Source: Sphingomonas suaedae
GTDB lineage: Bacteria > Pseudomonadota > Alphaproteobacteria > Sphingomonadales > Sphingomonadaceae
NCBI RefSeq assembly: GCF_007833215.1
Contig: NZ_CP042239.1
Coordinates: 1,364,001-1,428,000 of the forward strand
Length of the DNA: 64,000 bases
Direction: 5' to 3'
The position numbers and the translations under genes are program-made. The notes under the pieces are model-generated. The model did no database searches. It saw nothing but the letters and a program-made list of their open reading frames with translations, and was not told the origin of the DNA. Shown here one piece after another: positions 35,495-43,715 of the stretch; position 1 is the stretch's first letter; every line of letters begins with the position of its first letter.

Positions 35495-36431
35495 ATGCTA
35501 AAGCGATTGTCGAATTTGGGTGAGCAAAAGGTTCACGATGAGATTGTAGGTGCAGCGGAGGAGTATCAAGCTCACATCTACCGCAAGGTGCGTATCGCGG
35601 ATGTCGTTGACATAAGCAGGCTGTCGGGGCCGGGCCTGAGCCGCTACGCCTTGCAGGCCCATTTCGATTTCTGCGTCTGTAACGAAAGCCACGTTCCGGC
35701 ATTCGCTATCGAATATGATGGCGGCGGACATAGCGCGATCAACGATGCCAAGAAGGACGAGATCGCTCTACAAGCTGGATTGGCATTGTTCAGGATTGAC
35801 GAGCGGCTGCTGAACCGCACCAGAGGTGGTGTGACCTTCCTCCAATATCTCGTTCACACCTATTTTCTCGGCAACGCGTTCCTTGAAATGCAGGAGAAGG
35901 GGCAGCTTGATCCTACCGAACCCTTTATGATGAGCGGTTTCCTTAAGAAGGATGCGAGGCACATATTCGACTCTGACTTCAATTACTCAGGGGTGGCCCG
36001 AGGGCGCCTCACCAAAATCATGACGAAGGCCGGTGTACCCGACGGGGCAAATATCTCATCTGTGGATTTCCGAAGCGATGTTCGGAAAGGCGGATTCCAG
36101 CTTTATCGCCTTCGCCAGCATTCCGGTCGGCGGGCAATTCGTGTTCGGGCGCGCGCGACTGGATATCGGGACGCCCAGCCTTGGCCGACTTGGTGAACTT
36201 CCGTTCGGGTGGAGTGCGCTAGGAGATTACTGCGAAGGAATGGTGCTTGAGGATTTGTGCGACGAGCTGGAACTCTACTTTGCGGCAGGCCAACACGTTC
36301 TGAGAACGAGGGAGGAGATCGAAAGCGAGGTCGAACATCTTCAAACGCTCGGCTACGAGCCGCTGAGGTCTTGCGGCGGCAAAGATACCTACCTGATGAA
36401 TTGCGGCTTCCCCAAAACGTCAACTGGATGA
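35495..36431 (+). pseudogene. DUF2726 nuclease-like gene with a frameshift
   Basis: The first part (35495 to about 36080) carries the DUF2726 core FAIEYDGGGHSAINDAKKDE, a restriction-endonuclease-like motif (E-YDG-H...KKDE). Between about 36033 and 36095 the protein-like signal moves to the +1 frame and continues as SSFIAFASIPVGGQFVFGRA...LEDLCDELELYFAAGQ to the stop at 36431. Restored length is about 312 residues. The original frame instead gives an Arg-rich tail. Either a one-base insertion has inactivated it or a sequencing error is present. It lies between palindromic sites A and B. Confidence 0.65.
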
Positions 36432-36515
36432 AGCAAGCCCGCCGTTGCAGCCGAGCGCTGGCGCTCCGTCCCGATGATCGTCAGAATCAAATGAAGATCG
36501 CCAGAGCCAGCCCGA

Positions 36516-38141
36516 TCAGATATTCATGAAGCTCAGACGAACGTCATACTCCTGTGCGAGTAGGCTTATTGCCTCGTTGCGGAGCGTGATCTTACTGAAA
36601 AAAGGAATGTTAAAAGAACCATCGGCACGCGGAGTATCGAGGATCAAAAATTCGACGATCCATCGGCGATCATCCGCGATCGTGTCGGCAAGCTGCTGTC
36701 GAATACCATCTCCATAAAGACCCTGCACCATGGCGAGAAGACCGTCCCATGCCGCAGGAAACCTCTTGAGCTGTTGAGCCGAGTTTGATCCCTGTTTGAA
36801 AAAATGACTCAACACGCTGGATCGGCGAGAGCTCTTCTTAACGTGGAGGAAACGCTTGCCGGGAACGTCAAGCAAATCGCATACTTCGAAGTTAGACCGC
36901 TGGATATCCGGAATGTCCACTAGTTGGCGGTCTAACAGACAAACACCGAGATGATTCGCAAGCCGCCGGTTGTAGGATTCCTCCGACTCTAGCGTTCCAG
37001 TGCGTCCCTTTGCGTCGTAGGTTTTGATCATTGGGAACGCGCCGTGTTCCCAATGATGGCAGGTTTGCTGGAATCGCTCTTCAATGCCGTTCTTGAAAAG
37101 CTGATCAACCTGATACCATTCACCCTCGTTGATGGCAAAGCGCGAGTTATCGACTACAATTGAACCTATAAGAGACTGACGGATGCTCCATTTCTGATTC
37201 CGCATGGCGTCTTGATGGATCGAACCAATTTTATGTTCACGCAGCATCTTCGGCGTCAGCGTAGCGAGTTCGTCGCCAAGTGCTTCGATATAATTACTCA
37301 AGAGCAACTCGGGGTGCGTGCCCGGATGCCCCGGGCCGTGAAACTTATAGCCGACGCTATCGCTGTCATTTGTGGTCGGTAAGCCTAGCTCAAACTCCCC
37401 AGCTTCATCCTTGATGCTTTGACAAGCTTGGTCGTCAAGACGGCCGATCAAGCGGCGATCCATGACGGGGCTGACAAAATCAATGACGCTGAAGCTCGTA
37501 TCTTTGTAGGCCTCGGCGCCGAATGCCGTCAGTGCATCGACGGCAAGCTCGGGCAAATCCGGTATGCTAAATTCGCCCGTGATCTTGAGGGATTTTGCGC
37601 CTGTCACGCTGTCTGCTGTAGCCTCATCACGCGTTGTGCCACTAATCTTCCGTACCAAGTCGAGTGCGTCGTCCAATCCAAAAGAAGTGAAATCTCGTTG
37701 GAAAGGCGAAAGTGAGACGCCGCGCAAGGCATCTCCGAGGTTCGCTCTTTCCAAACGTTTGAGCTTTTTGTCATTGAGAAGGTTGATTGCAACACGAAGT
37801 CCGAAGTCCCCTTCAATGTTGCTTTCCTCGACGAGCATCCAGCCATGGGCATAGGTCGAAATGAATATGCGGCCTTCTGTTCTGAACATCAAAAGGGCGC
37901 AGGCGGAGCATGATGCAATATTACCTCCGAAGGGAAAATGCCTCCTGAGTTCCAAAACCCACGTCGGGGTAAAAAAATCACCAGCGAAAACATAGAGCCG
38001 TGCGCCATCGGCAAAATCGGCAATATCCAATATTTGCGTTCCGTCGCGACCAACGCGGTCACGTGCTTTTTCCGTCAGTAGTCGATCAAAATCGTCTATG
38101 TCGGGCTTCGCTAGAAAAAGCGTATGGGTTTGCTTAGCCAT
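36516..38141 (-). CDS. TIGR04141 / DUF6119 family sporadically distributed protein
   Basis: 541 residues. The diagnostic C-terminal part is clear: KRFLHVKKSSRRSSVLSHFFKQG followed by SAQQLKRFPAAWDG and WIVEFLILDTPR. The N terminus TLFLAKPDIDDFDRLL is also typical. The family is patchily spread among bacteria and often found on elements and in defence-rich regions; its activity is not established. It is convergent with the DUF2726 gene and inside the segment bracketed by sites A and B. Confidence 0.82.
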   Translation of the reverse strand: MAKQTHTLFLAKPDIDDFDRLLTEKARDRVGRDGTQILDIADFADGARLYVFAGDFFTPTWVLELRRHFPFGGNIASCSACALLMFRTEGRIFISTYAHGWMLVEESNIEGDFGLRVAINLLNDKKLKRLERANLGDALRGVSLSPFQRDFTSFGLDDALDLVRKISGTTRDEATADSVTGAKSLKITGEFSIPDLPELAVDALTAFGAEAYKDTSFSVIDFVSPVMDRRLIGRLDDQACQSIKDEAGEFELGLPTTNDSDSVGYKFHGPGHPGTHPELLLSNYIEALGDELATLTPKMLREHKIGSIHQDAMRNQKWSIRQSLIGSIVVDNSRFAINEGEWYQVDQLFKNGIEERFQQTCHHWEHGAFPMIKTYDAKGRTGTLESEESYNRRLANHLGVCLLDRQLVDIPDIQRSNFEVCDLLDVPGKRFLHVKKSSRRSSVLSHFFKQGSNSAQQLKRFPAAWDGLLAMVQGLYGDGIRQQLADTIADDRRWIVEFLILDTPRADGSFNIPFFSKITLRNEAISLLAQEYDVRLSFMNI

Positions 38142-38336
38142 GCCTCCCCCGAGACTTATCTAGAGAAGAGCTTAACTAGGGGCGTTGCGGCTTGCAACTC
38201 ACGCCTTGACCAGCCCGGCCATCGCGCGCCTGACAACATCTCGGATCAACTCCGAACGCCGCAGTCGGGGCGGCGGCAGGTAGCAGCCCGCGACCGCAGA
38301 CAAGGCGATAACGTATTGATATCGCAAGAATACGTG

Positions 38337-38363
38337 TGCAACAGTTTTGCCGATAGTGTTGCA
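38337..38363. repeat. Palindromic site B
   Basis: TGCAACA-N13-TGTTGCA, with the same outer layout as site A: GCAACAG-N9-TAGTGTTGCA. Its core TTGCCGAT equals the reverse complement of the site A core. It lies 38 bp before the 38402 gene and about 195 bp upstream of the TIGR04141 start. Confidence 0.6.
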
Positions 38364-38401
38364 CGAGGGTAGATTCCTCCCGCTGATGCCGGGAGGGTTC
38401 A

Positions 38402-38833
38402 ATGTTTCGTTCCCATGCTCGTTTGTTGTTGTCGGTCGCCGCGCTGGCCGTTGCCGCCGCGCCAAATGGCGCGTTGACACAAAACCGCCCCGCAAGTGTC
38501 GCCGATGTGAGCATCCCGCTATCGGATGCCCGCAATATCGAACCCAATTCCGTCCGCTTTTCAGCAGCACAATTCACGCGCTCCGGTCCCGCTGTGGTGC
38601 TGTTCGGCGTTACCAAGGCCAATTGGCCGAAACTCAAGGCGGCGATCCAACAGGCAGTGTATGACGGCTACCGGGTGCAGGCCGTCTTCATCGGCCCCGC
38701 CAATGTGCAACCCGCTATCGAAATCTACGCCAAGGGTCAGCACGTCACGGTGAACGGGATCAACCCCAATACGATCAGCGGCGCGGAACTGACGCGCCTG
38801 ATCCGCGACATCAATCGCGAATATTACGGCTGA
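38402..38833 (+). CDS. Exported hypothetical protein
   Basis: 143 residues with a signal peptide (MFRSHARLLLSVAALAVAAAPNGA), then a compact domain with VVLFGVTKANWPKLKAAIQQ and VQAVFIGPANVQPAIEIYAKG. No family was recognised. GGGAGGG lies 6 bp upstream of the ATG. Site B lies between it and its likely promoter. It is followed by a 53-residue zinc-ribbon protein on the same strand. Confidence 0.7.
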   Translation: MFRSHARLLLSVAALAVAAAPNGALTQNRPASVADVSIPLSDARNIEPNSVRFSAAQFTRSGPAVVLFGVTKANWPKLKAAIQQAVYDGYRVQAVFIGPANVQPAIEIYAKGQHVTVNGINPNTISGAELTRLIRDINREYYG

Positions 38834-38897
38834 CGATTCTGTCGCGACGGCGCTGCCGTTCGCAACCCCTTCGGTATTTATGATTGGAGGATTGAAG

Positions 38898-39059
38898 ATG
38901 TTCGGCAAGACCAAGATCGAATGTGGCCGCTGCAACGGGCGCGGCATGGAGTCTTATTATGAGGACGAGCCTATAGGCGGTGCCAGCACACGAACGCGGC
39001 GCGTCCAGAAATCGCGAAGCTGTCTGCCGTGCGCGGGTAAGGGTTACCACTACAGGTGA
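38898..39059 (+). CDS. 53-residue DnaJ-type zinc-ribbon microprotein
   Basis: Encodes MFGKTKIECGRCNGRGMESY and, after a basic linker, SCLPCAGKGYHYR. The two CxxCxGxG units (CGRCNGRG, CLPCAGKG) match one half of the DnaJ cysteine-rich zinc-binding domain, enough to bind one zinc. GGAGG lies 9 bp upstream of the ATG. It could be a small chaperone-like or regulatory factor of the element. Its end is 3 bp from the end of the convergent 39063 gene. Confidence 0.75.
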   Translation: MFGKTKIECGRCNGRGMESYYEDEPIGGASTRTRRVQKSRSCLPCAGKGYHYR

Positions 39060-39062
39060 GGA

Positions 39063-39968
39063 TCAGGGCGAGAAGGATTTGATGTCATCCCGTGTGACAT
39101 CGGGTTGACCGGCGACCGCAGCACGATTGTATTTCTCGCTCTCCGCTGCGATGCCCACCGCGTCGGCGGCGATCACCTTCGCGGGTTGGCTTTGCGTTCG
39201 ATAGGCGGCACCGCCTAGCTGCTGCGCTCCCAGCACGGTCTGCGCGCGGCGCTCCGCGAGCAGACGTGCTTCGTCTGTATCGGCAAGTTCGATGTCCTTC
39301 TGTGCAGCCTCGGCCTGACCGATGCCCGTGACGACTTCACCGCGCCGCTTCATGCGGGCGTTCCATTCGGCATCGAGATCGCTGTCCAGCTTCACCAACT
39401 GCTGACGGCGCTGCACAAGGGCGGCGACATCCATCTGCGCCAGTTCCTCCGGCGTCAGCTTCGCATTGCGAGCAAGTCGCGCATGGGCAGGATCGTTCGG
39501 ATCGAACTTCCCGCTGCGCTTGAGGCGGGTCAGTTCGTCAAGCGCCTCCAGCTCGTCGCCGATCTGCTCGCGGCGCTGGCGGATTTGCTCTAGCCGTTCG
39601 TCAATGGCGACAAGTTCGGCGCGTAGATCGGCAAGGCGCTGCGCAAGCTGCTGGCGCACCTGATCGAAGATGAAGTCGCTATCCTTGCGCTTTTCGCGCT
39701 CCTGCCGTTCGGTCTGGACGGCGCGCGCGATGGCGTGACCTCCGGTCAGCAGAAAATTGGGATTGGCGGCGTCCTCGTCGGAACTGCCGACAAAGGCCGT
39801 GCCGTAGTTGAAGCGGTCGAGTTCGCTGCCCTGCAGGGCATTAGATTCACGCAGTGAATCTAATGATGAAAAATGATTGGTGAGCCTGCCACTCGCATCG
39901 CGCGGCGGCCTGTGATCTGCGGGAACGGCGGCTTTGAGCCGTTCGATATCTGCGGCGTCCAGCGCCAT
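39063..39968 (-). CDS. Coiled-coil hypothetical protein of the element
   Basis: 301 residues. The central part (about 85-240) is charged and helical, with heptad-like runs (RLADLRAELVAIDERLEQIR, RREQIGDELEALDEL). It has no membrane segment or known domain. It lies near the Mob genes and could be a structural or accessory mobilization protein, but nothing in the sequence proves this. The frame contains a perfect 11-bp inverted repeat at 39840-39864. Confidence 0.65.
   Translation of the reverse strand: MALDAADIERLKAAVPADHRPPRDASGRLTNHFSSLDSLRESNALQGSELDRFNYGTAFVGSSDEDAANPNFLLTGGHAIARAVQTERQEREKRKDSDFIFDQVRQQLAQRLADLRAELVAIDERLEQIRQRREQIGDELEALDELTRLKRSGKFDPNDPAHARLARNAKLTPEELAQMDVAALVQRRQQLVKLDSDLDAEWNARMKRRGEVVTGIGQAEAAQKDIELADTDEARLLAERRAQTVLGAQQLGGAAYRTQSQPAKVIAADAVGIAAESEKYNRAAVAGQPDVTRDDIKSFSP
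39840..39864. repeat. Perfect 11-bp inverted repeat inside a gene
   Basis: ATTAGATTCAC-GCA-GTGAATCTAAT, directly preceded by the palindrome GCCCTGCAGGGC. The pair lies in the 5' quarter of the coiled-coil gene and would form a very stable hairpin in its mRNA or act as a protein-binding site. Confidence 0.8.
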
Positions 39969-40158
39969 GCACCCTCACGATGGCCCCGCTGTTTTGCTCT
40001 TTTGGGACCACAACCATGATATGCGGAAATCCGCTAAGAAATGGTTAACAAATCCCTAACTGCGGCCCTTCACCTATCCCCCCGGATGCCATCTCGCGCC
40101 GGGATATTCTCCCAGCCCTAGCGGGGCATCCTGCCTCGCCACGGCGCGGGAGACGAAG

Positions 40159-40467
40159 ATGATCGGAAACAATGGCAATGGCGGGGGCGGCAGCCCCAGC
40201 AACTGGGTGATCAAATGGCTGTCCATCGTGCTGGCCGTGGCCATCGCGTTCGTGTTCACGCCGCTGATCCACGGCGCGACGGTGGATTGGGTGCTGGGCT
40301 ATATGGAGGAAAACTACGGATCGTGGATGGTGGCGCTCGGCTGGTTCTTCTGGTGGATCATCGTCGCGATGCTGACCTTCCTCACCAGCGTGTTGGGCGT
40401 GATGACCAGTATCATGCTGGGGCAGTTCTTCCTGTTCACGATGCGAAGCGGCGGCGGCGGTCGCTAG
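40159..40467 (+). CDS. Small two-span membrane protein
   Basis: 102 residues with a Gly/Asn-rich start (MIGNNGNGGGGSPSNW) and two hydrophobic spans (WLSIVLAVAIAFVFTPLI and MVALGWFFWWIIVAMLTF, the second continuing into LLTSVLGVM-like residues), ending RSGGGGR. Such small proteins are common on conjugative elements. The function is unknown. A promoter is likely in the 190-bp gap before it, between divergent genes. Confidence 0.65.
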   Translation: MIGNNGNGGGGSPSNWVIKWLSIVLAVAIAFVFTPLIHGATVDWVLGYMEENYGSWMVALGWFFWWIIVAMLTFLTSVLGVMTSIMLGQFFLFTMRSGGGGR

Positions 40468-40562
40468 GGACGAACAAACTCAGGTAAAATTGATATTTTA
40501 AATAAATATGACGTTCAATCCATCATAAAAATAAATAATTACGCGCAATCTGAATATTGCAA

Positions 40563-41603
40563 TTACAATGTAATTCCAATTTTAGATTTAATATAATCTT
40601 TTATCATATCAATTATGATCGACTTTACTGCGGATTTTCCGACGGCGACCAGGGCACGAGTGGCATCTTCTACAGCCATAATGACCCCAACTCTGATTTG
40701 AATCAGTTGAAGCTCGGCTGATGACCATAGCTCTTTGGCTGCTGAGAGTGAAATCAGAATGCGATTTCGCTCTCCAGGAGTAGTGCCTACCTCATTGTCT
40801 TGACGTACCTGCTCGTAAAGAGATTCCAATCCTTCTTTAATGGCATGATATCGCTGGTCGCTATGATCAAGAACAACAAGTGTATCGCTAGCTTCGCCTT
40901 CATCCTGCCCCCCTGTTTCGGACGGCGATGACCCCTTCGTTTCTGGACTCGCCCGCAACAGGTCAAACGCATCATCAACGCCGTTCTCACGGTCAAGGCG
41001 GCGCGCAAACATCACCCCTTGCTCCGTGACTGTTACCAATGGCCCTTTGAACTGCTCCGCGAGTTCGGGAGGAAGGTTAACAAAACCAGCTACTTCTAGC
41101 TTCTCCAGCGCACCATGTATCCATCGAGAGGGAAGCGGTATTCCGAACCTCTCAAAGGCATCCGGGACGATAATAATGTCGTCGCCGGTATGCCTCTTAT
41201 GGCTAGCGAGAATCCTAAGAAGCCATTTGTCATCGTCGTCAAGATCGGTCCTAGATATGTGGCTTTCAGGCTCTATGGGTACAGCCTCCACGTGATTACC
41301 GCGTGAACCAGTAGCGGCGCTCACGCCTACTGGCGTCTCTTCGCTTCCTAAGCGGAATGCCTTTTCGGACGCACCAGCACCGATATATGTCTCGATTAGC
41401 CCTCGATTGGCCAGGTCATCGAGAATAGGGAGAAGGGATTTTTCAAGATCATACTGTTCCAAGCCGCCTAAACTTGCTTCCCACCACTCCTCAGGCAATG
41501 GCATTAGTTCTACAATTTTTCTAAGAGACTGAAATCGCTTCGGAACGCTAGCATCAGATGCTAGATATCTTAACACAACACGTTCAAGAGTTTCATCTGT
41601 CAT
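40563..41603 (-). CDS. Hypothetical protein with winged-helix-like N terminus
   Basis: 346 residues from MTDETLERVVLRYLASD; a longer frame from 41636 is possible. The N-terminal half has two helix-rich segments with strand turns like winged helices (LLPILDDLANRGLIETY, ALEKLEVAGFVNLP, VTVTEQGVMFARRL). An acidic linker follows. The C-terminal 110 residues (ERNRILISLSAAKELWSSAE...) form a helical tail with a hydrophobic stretch. The gene is more AT-rich than its neighbours at the 3' end. A regulatory or defence role is possible but not shown. Confidence 0.65.
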   Translation of the reverse strand: MTDETLERVVLRYLASDASVPKRFQSLRKIVELMPLPEEWWEASLGGLEQYDLEKSLLPILDDLANRGLIETYIGAGASEKAFRLGSEETPVGVSAATGSRGNHVEAVPIEPESHISRTDLDDDDKWLLRILASHKRHTGDDIIIVPDAFERFGIPLPSRWIHGALEKLEVAGFVNLPPELAEQFKGPLVTVTEQGVMFARRLDRENGVDDAFDLLRASPETKGSSPSETGGQDEGEASDTLVVLDHSDQRYHAIKEGLESLYEQVRQDNEVGTTPGERNRILISLSAAKELWSSAELQLIQIRVGVIMAVEDATRALVAVGKSAVKSIIIDMIKDYIKSKIGITL

Positions 41604-41725
41604 ACGAAAATCCTTGTTGTGTCGAAGATCCTTCAATTTTTTCTGCGATATAGTCTAACGCTAGATAGATGATGATTGGGGCAGCTGATACTCGAAAAAT
41701 CTACAAATGAATGCTCGTCTTCGGC

Positions 41726-43273
41726 TTAGAAGAAATCAGGGCCGGAATCGATATCCGGCTGCGGCGTGTCGCGATCCATGTTCCGACGAAGCCATTCGGC
41801 GCGGTCGTTGAAGTTCGTCGATAGTTCACGCTCACGCTGTGCCGTGTCGTTCAGGTCGGGGCGTTGCTGCTGCTCGAACAGCCATGACAGGCGATCCTTG
41901 TCCGGCTCCGTCGCGATGTGCCGGGTGGTCGCTCTCTCATCGGGCAATACGTCGTGCCGCTGCGCGATCTGCTGCTGTTCCTCCAGCCAGCGGCGGCGAT
42001 CATCTTGCTGCGCACGTTCCTTGTCGCGTAGCCATTGCGCCCGCTCGTCGCGCTGGGCGGTTTTGTCATCGTTGAGAAGCTGGGCAAGATCGCGGTGCAG
42101 TTCGGCAACACGATCATGATGCGTATTGCGGATATCGAGAATCCGCTGCTGTAGCTGCTGGCGCTCGGCAAGCTGCACTGCGACCAGCCGTTGCCGCTGA
42201 TCGCGGTCGCGCTGGAGCGATGCCCATGCCGCACGTTCGTTCTCGTCGCGCAGTTCGTTGTAGCGACCCGTGATGCGGTCGAGCAGGCCAGCAAGCCCAC
42301 GCCGCATCCGATCTGCGCGTTCGCGCTGTTCCTCGTCCTGCCGCGCCGCAAGCGCGGTATCGAGCCGTTGCCGTTCGGCGGCATGGTTAACCTTCATCGC
42401 CAGCCGCTCGGCCTCGACCGGACCAAGCTGCGCGGCGCGTTGCTGTTCCGCTTCGCCGATCACCCGTTGCAGCGTCGGCGCGATATGCTGGGAGATATAG
42501 GCACGCGCGCCCTCGACGCTGCGCAGCGCATCGGCATTACCAAGCCGTTCGCGCACTTCCTTGGTCTTGCGGTCGAGCAAGCGGGAAAGCGCGATCACCT
42601 GTCCGCGCCATGTCATCGCAATATGGCTGCGGCGCTCGCCTCTGGCGAGATACAGGCCACGCTCCTCCAATGCCTGCTCGAATGCTTCGCGACTGTCGGA
42701 GAGCGCCCATGCTTCCTTCGCCATGAGCTTCAGACGGCCCGCGTCGACATCCTCACGCTTGGCCTGCTGATACAAGGTGAGATCGAAGTTGCGCGGATCA
42801 CGCTGGGCCTTGTCGATATAGCCTGCGGGCAGTTTCCATCCTTGCTCCAGATAGATGTCTTTCGAAATCGCCATCAGCTTTTGCTTGTAGAAGGGAAGCG
42901 GGATCGCGGTCATGCTCTCCGCATCGATGCGCGACCACACCGCATGGGCGTGCCGCCGTCCTTCCTTCTCGTGAAAGATAACGACGCGCGGCTGGTCCTT
43001 GAGGCCGACCGACAGCTCGATATCATCGATGGCCTTCTCGAACACGGAGACATCGACGCTCTGGTCCTGTGGCGGGGATAGTGATACCGAGAACAAGGTC
43101 TGGCGGGATTTGACGCCCTGACCGATGGCCTGCTGTTCGCGCATCGCGCCCATGACATCATCGGCCATGAAGCCGCGCACCTCATGCGGTTCGATCTGGT
43201 CGTTGTCACGGTCGTTGAGCAGATGCCGCGCCAGCGCAGGCGGGTTCCCCCGCGTCGATGCTTTGATGATCAT
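41726..43273 (-). CDS. Relaxase / mobilization nuclease (VirD2-like)
   Basis: 515 residues from MIIKASTRGNPPALARHLLN, the usual start of this family. The relaxase core has HEKEGRRHAHAVWSRID, with the His triad motif H...HAH that binds the metal. The C-terminal 250 residues are a charged coiled coil rich in Gln/Arg. It nicks the element at oriT and is carried into the recipient. It overlaps mobC by 4 bp, so the two are coupled. Confidence 0.9.
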   Translation of the reverse strand: MIIKASTRGNPPALARHLLNDRDNDQIEPHEVRGFMADDVMGAMREQQAIGQGVKSRQTLFSVSLSPPQDQSVDVSVFEKAIDDIELSVGLKDQPRVVIFHEKEGRRHAHAVWSRIDAESMTAIPLPFYKQKLMAISKDIYLEQGWKLPAGYIDKAQRDPRNFDLTLYQQAKREDVDAGRLKLMAKEAWALSDSREAFEQALEERGLYLARGERRSHIAMTWRGQVIALSRLLDRKTKEVRERLGNADALRSVEGARAYISQHIAPTLQRVIGEAEQQRAAQLGPVEAERLAMKVNHAAERQRLDTALAARQDEEQRERADRMRRGLAGLLDRITGRYNELRDENERAAWASLQRDRDQRQRLVAVQLAERQQLQQRILDIRNTHHDRVAELHRDLAQLLNDDKTAQRDERAQWLRDKERAQQDDRRRWLEEQQQIAQRHDVLPDERATTRHIATEPDKDRLSWLFEQQQRPDLNDTAQRERELSTNFNDRAEWLRRNMDRDTPQPDIDSGPDFF

Positions 43274-43653
43274 GGCGAATCGCCTCCTGCGTCGAGGCCG
43301 AGCGCCTTCATCAGCATCCGGCGCATCTCGGCAATCTCGCGGCACGCCTGCATCAATGCGGCGGCGACTTCGGGCGTGACGGGAAGCGATCCACTATTCG
43401 CGGCCTTGGCGAGCTGGTTGACGTTCGATGCCAGCCGCAAATTGCCGAGCATCGCGAGAAGGTGAGAGAGAATGGCGTGATCGCGCACGGGAGCCTTGCC
43501 CCTTGTGCGGGGCGGCGGCGTGTTCGGATCGAACAGCCGCCATTTGATGTATGCGCCCAGCGTCATGCCTGCCGCGTCACGCTCAAGGCGTGCGCGTTCG
43601 TCGCGCGACAGCCGCAGGGATAGCGGCGCTTCGCGCTTTTTCTTCTCAGGCAT
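43270..43653 (-). CDS. mobC: MobC-like mobilization accessory protein
   Basis: 127 residues: basic start MPEKKKREAPLSLRLSRDER with a ribbon-helix-helix-like LRLSRDERARLERDAAGMTLGAYIKWRLF, then a helical tail with LLAMLGNLRLASNVNQLAKAAN, typical of MobC/relaxosome proteins. It would bind oriT and help the relaxase open the DNA. The candidate oriT lies just upstream. Confidence 0.85.
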   Translation of the reverse strand: MPEKKKREAPLSLRLSRDERARLERDAAGMTLGAYIKWRLFDPNTPPPRTRGKAPVRDHAILSHLLAMLGNLRLASNVNQLAKAANSGSLPVTPEVAAALMQACREIAEMRRMLMKALGLDAGGDSP

Positions 43654-43670
43654 GGGTCACAAAAGGCAAA

Positions 43671-43715
43671 GGCGCACCATCCTCGCGCGGTGAAACACGC
43701 GCGGCATGATGCGCC
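43671..43715. other. Candidate oriT inverted repeat
   Basis: GGCGCACCAT-CCTCGCGCGGTG and CACGCGCGGC-ATGATGCGCC form an imperfect inverted repeat of about 20 bp around AAA. It lies 18 bp upstream of the mobC start, where relaxosome sites are normally found. The nick site cannot be told from sequence. Confidence 0.45.

Larger units (their letters stand above)
24258..43715. mobile_element. Integrative and mobilizable element at tRNA-Thr with defence-like cargo
   Basis: The left edge is set by tRNA-Thr and the adjacent large serine recombinase. The right part carries MobC, a relaxase and a candidate oriT; I place the right limit tentatively just after that, at 43715, since Crp/Fnr and stress genes follow. 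A TraG-like coupling protein is present, but no other type IV secretion gene, so it is mobilizable and not self-transmissible. Cargo includes PIN-like, SIR2, methyltransferase, DUF2726 and TIGR04141 genes. Parts such as 32.0-32.8 kb are far more AT-rich than the chromosome. I could not find a matching right attachment site by eye. Confidence 0.8.

Noticed and set aside
38199..38570. Minus-strand open frame ending RRAMAGLVKA
   Set aside because: The last 40 residues look plausible, but most of the frame is antisense to the 38402 gene and there is no supported start codon.
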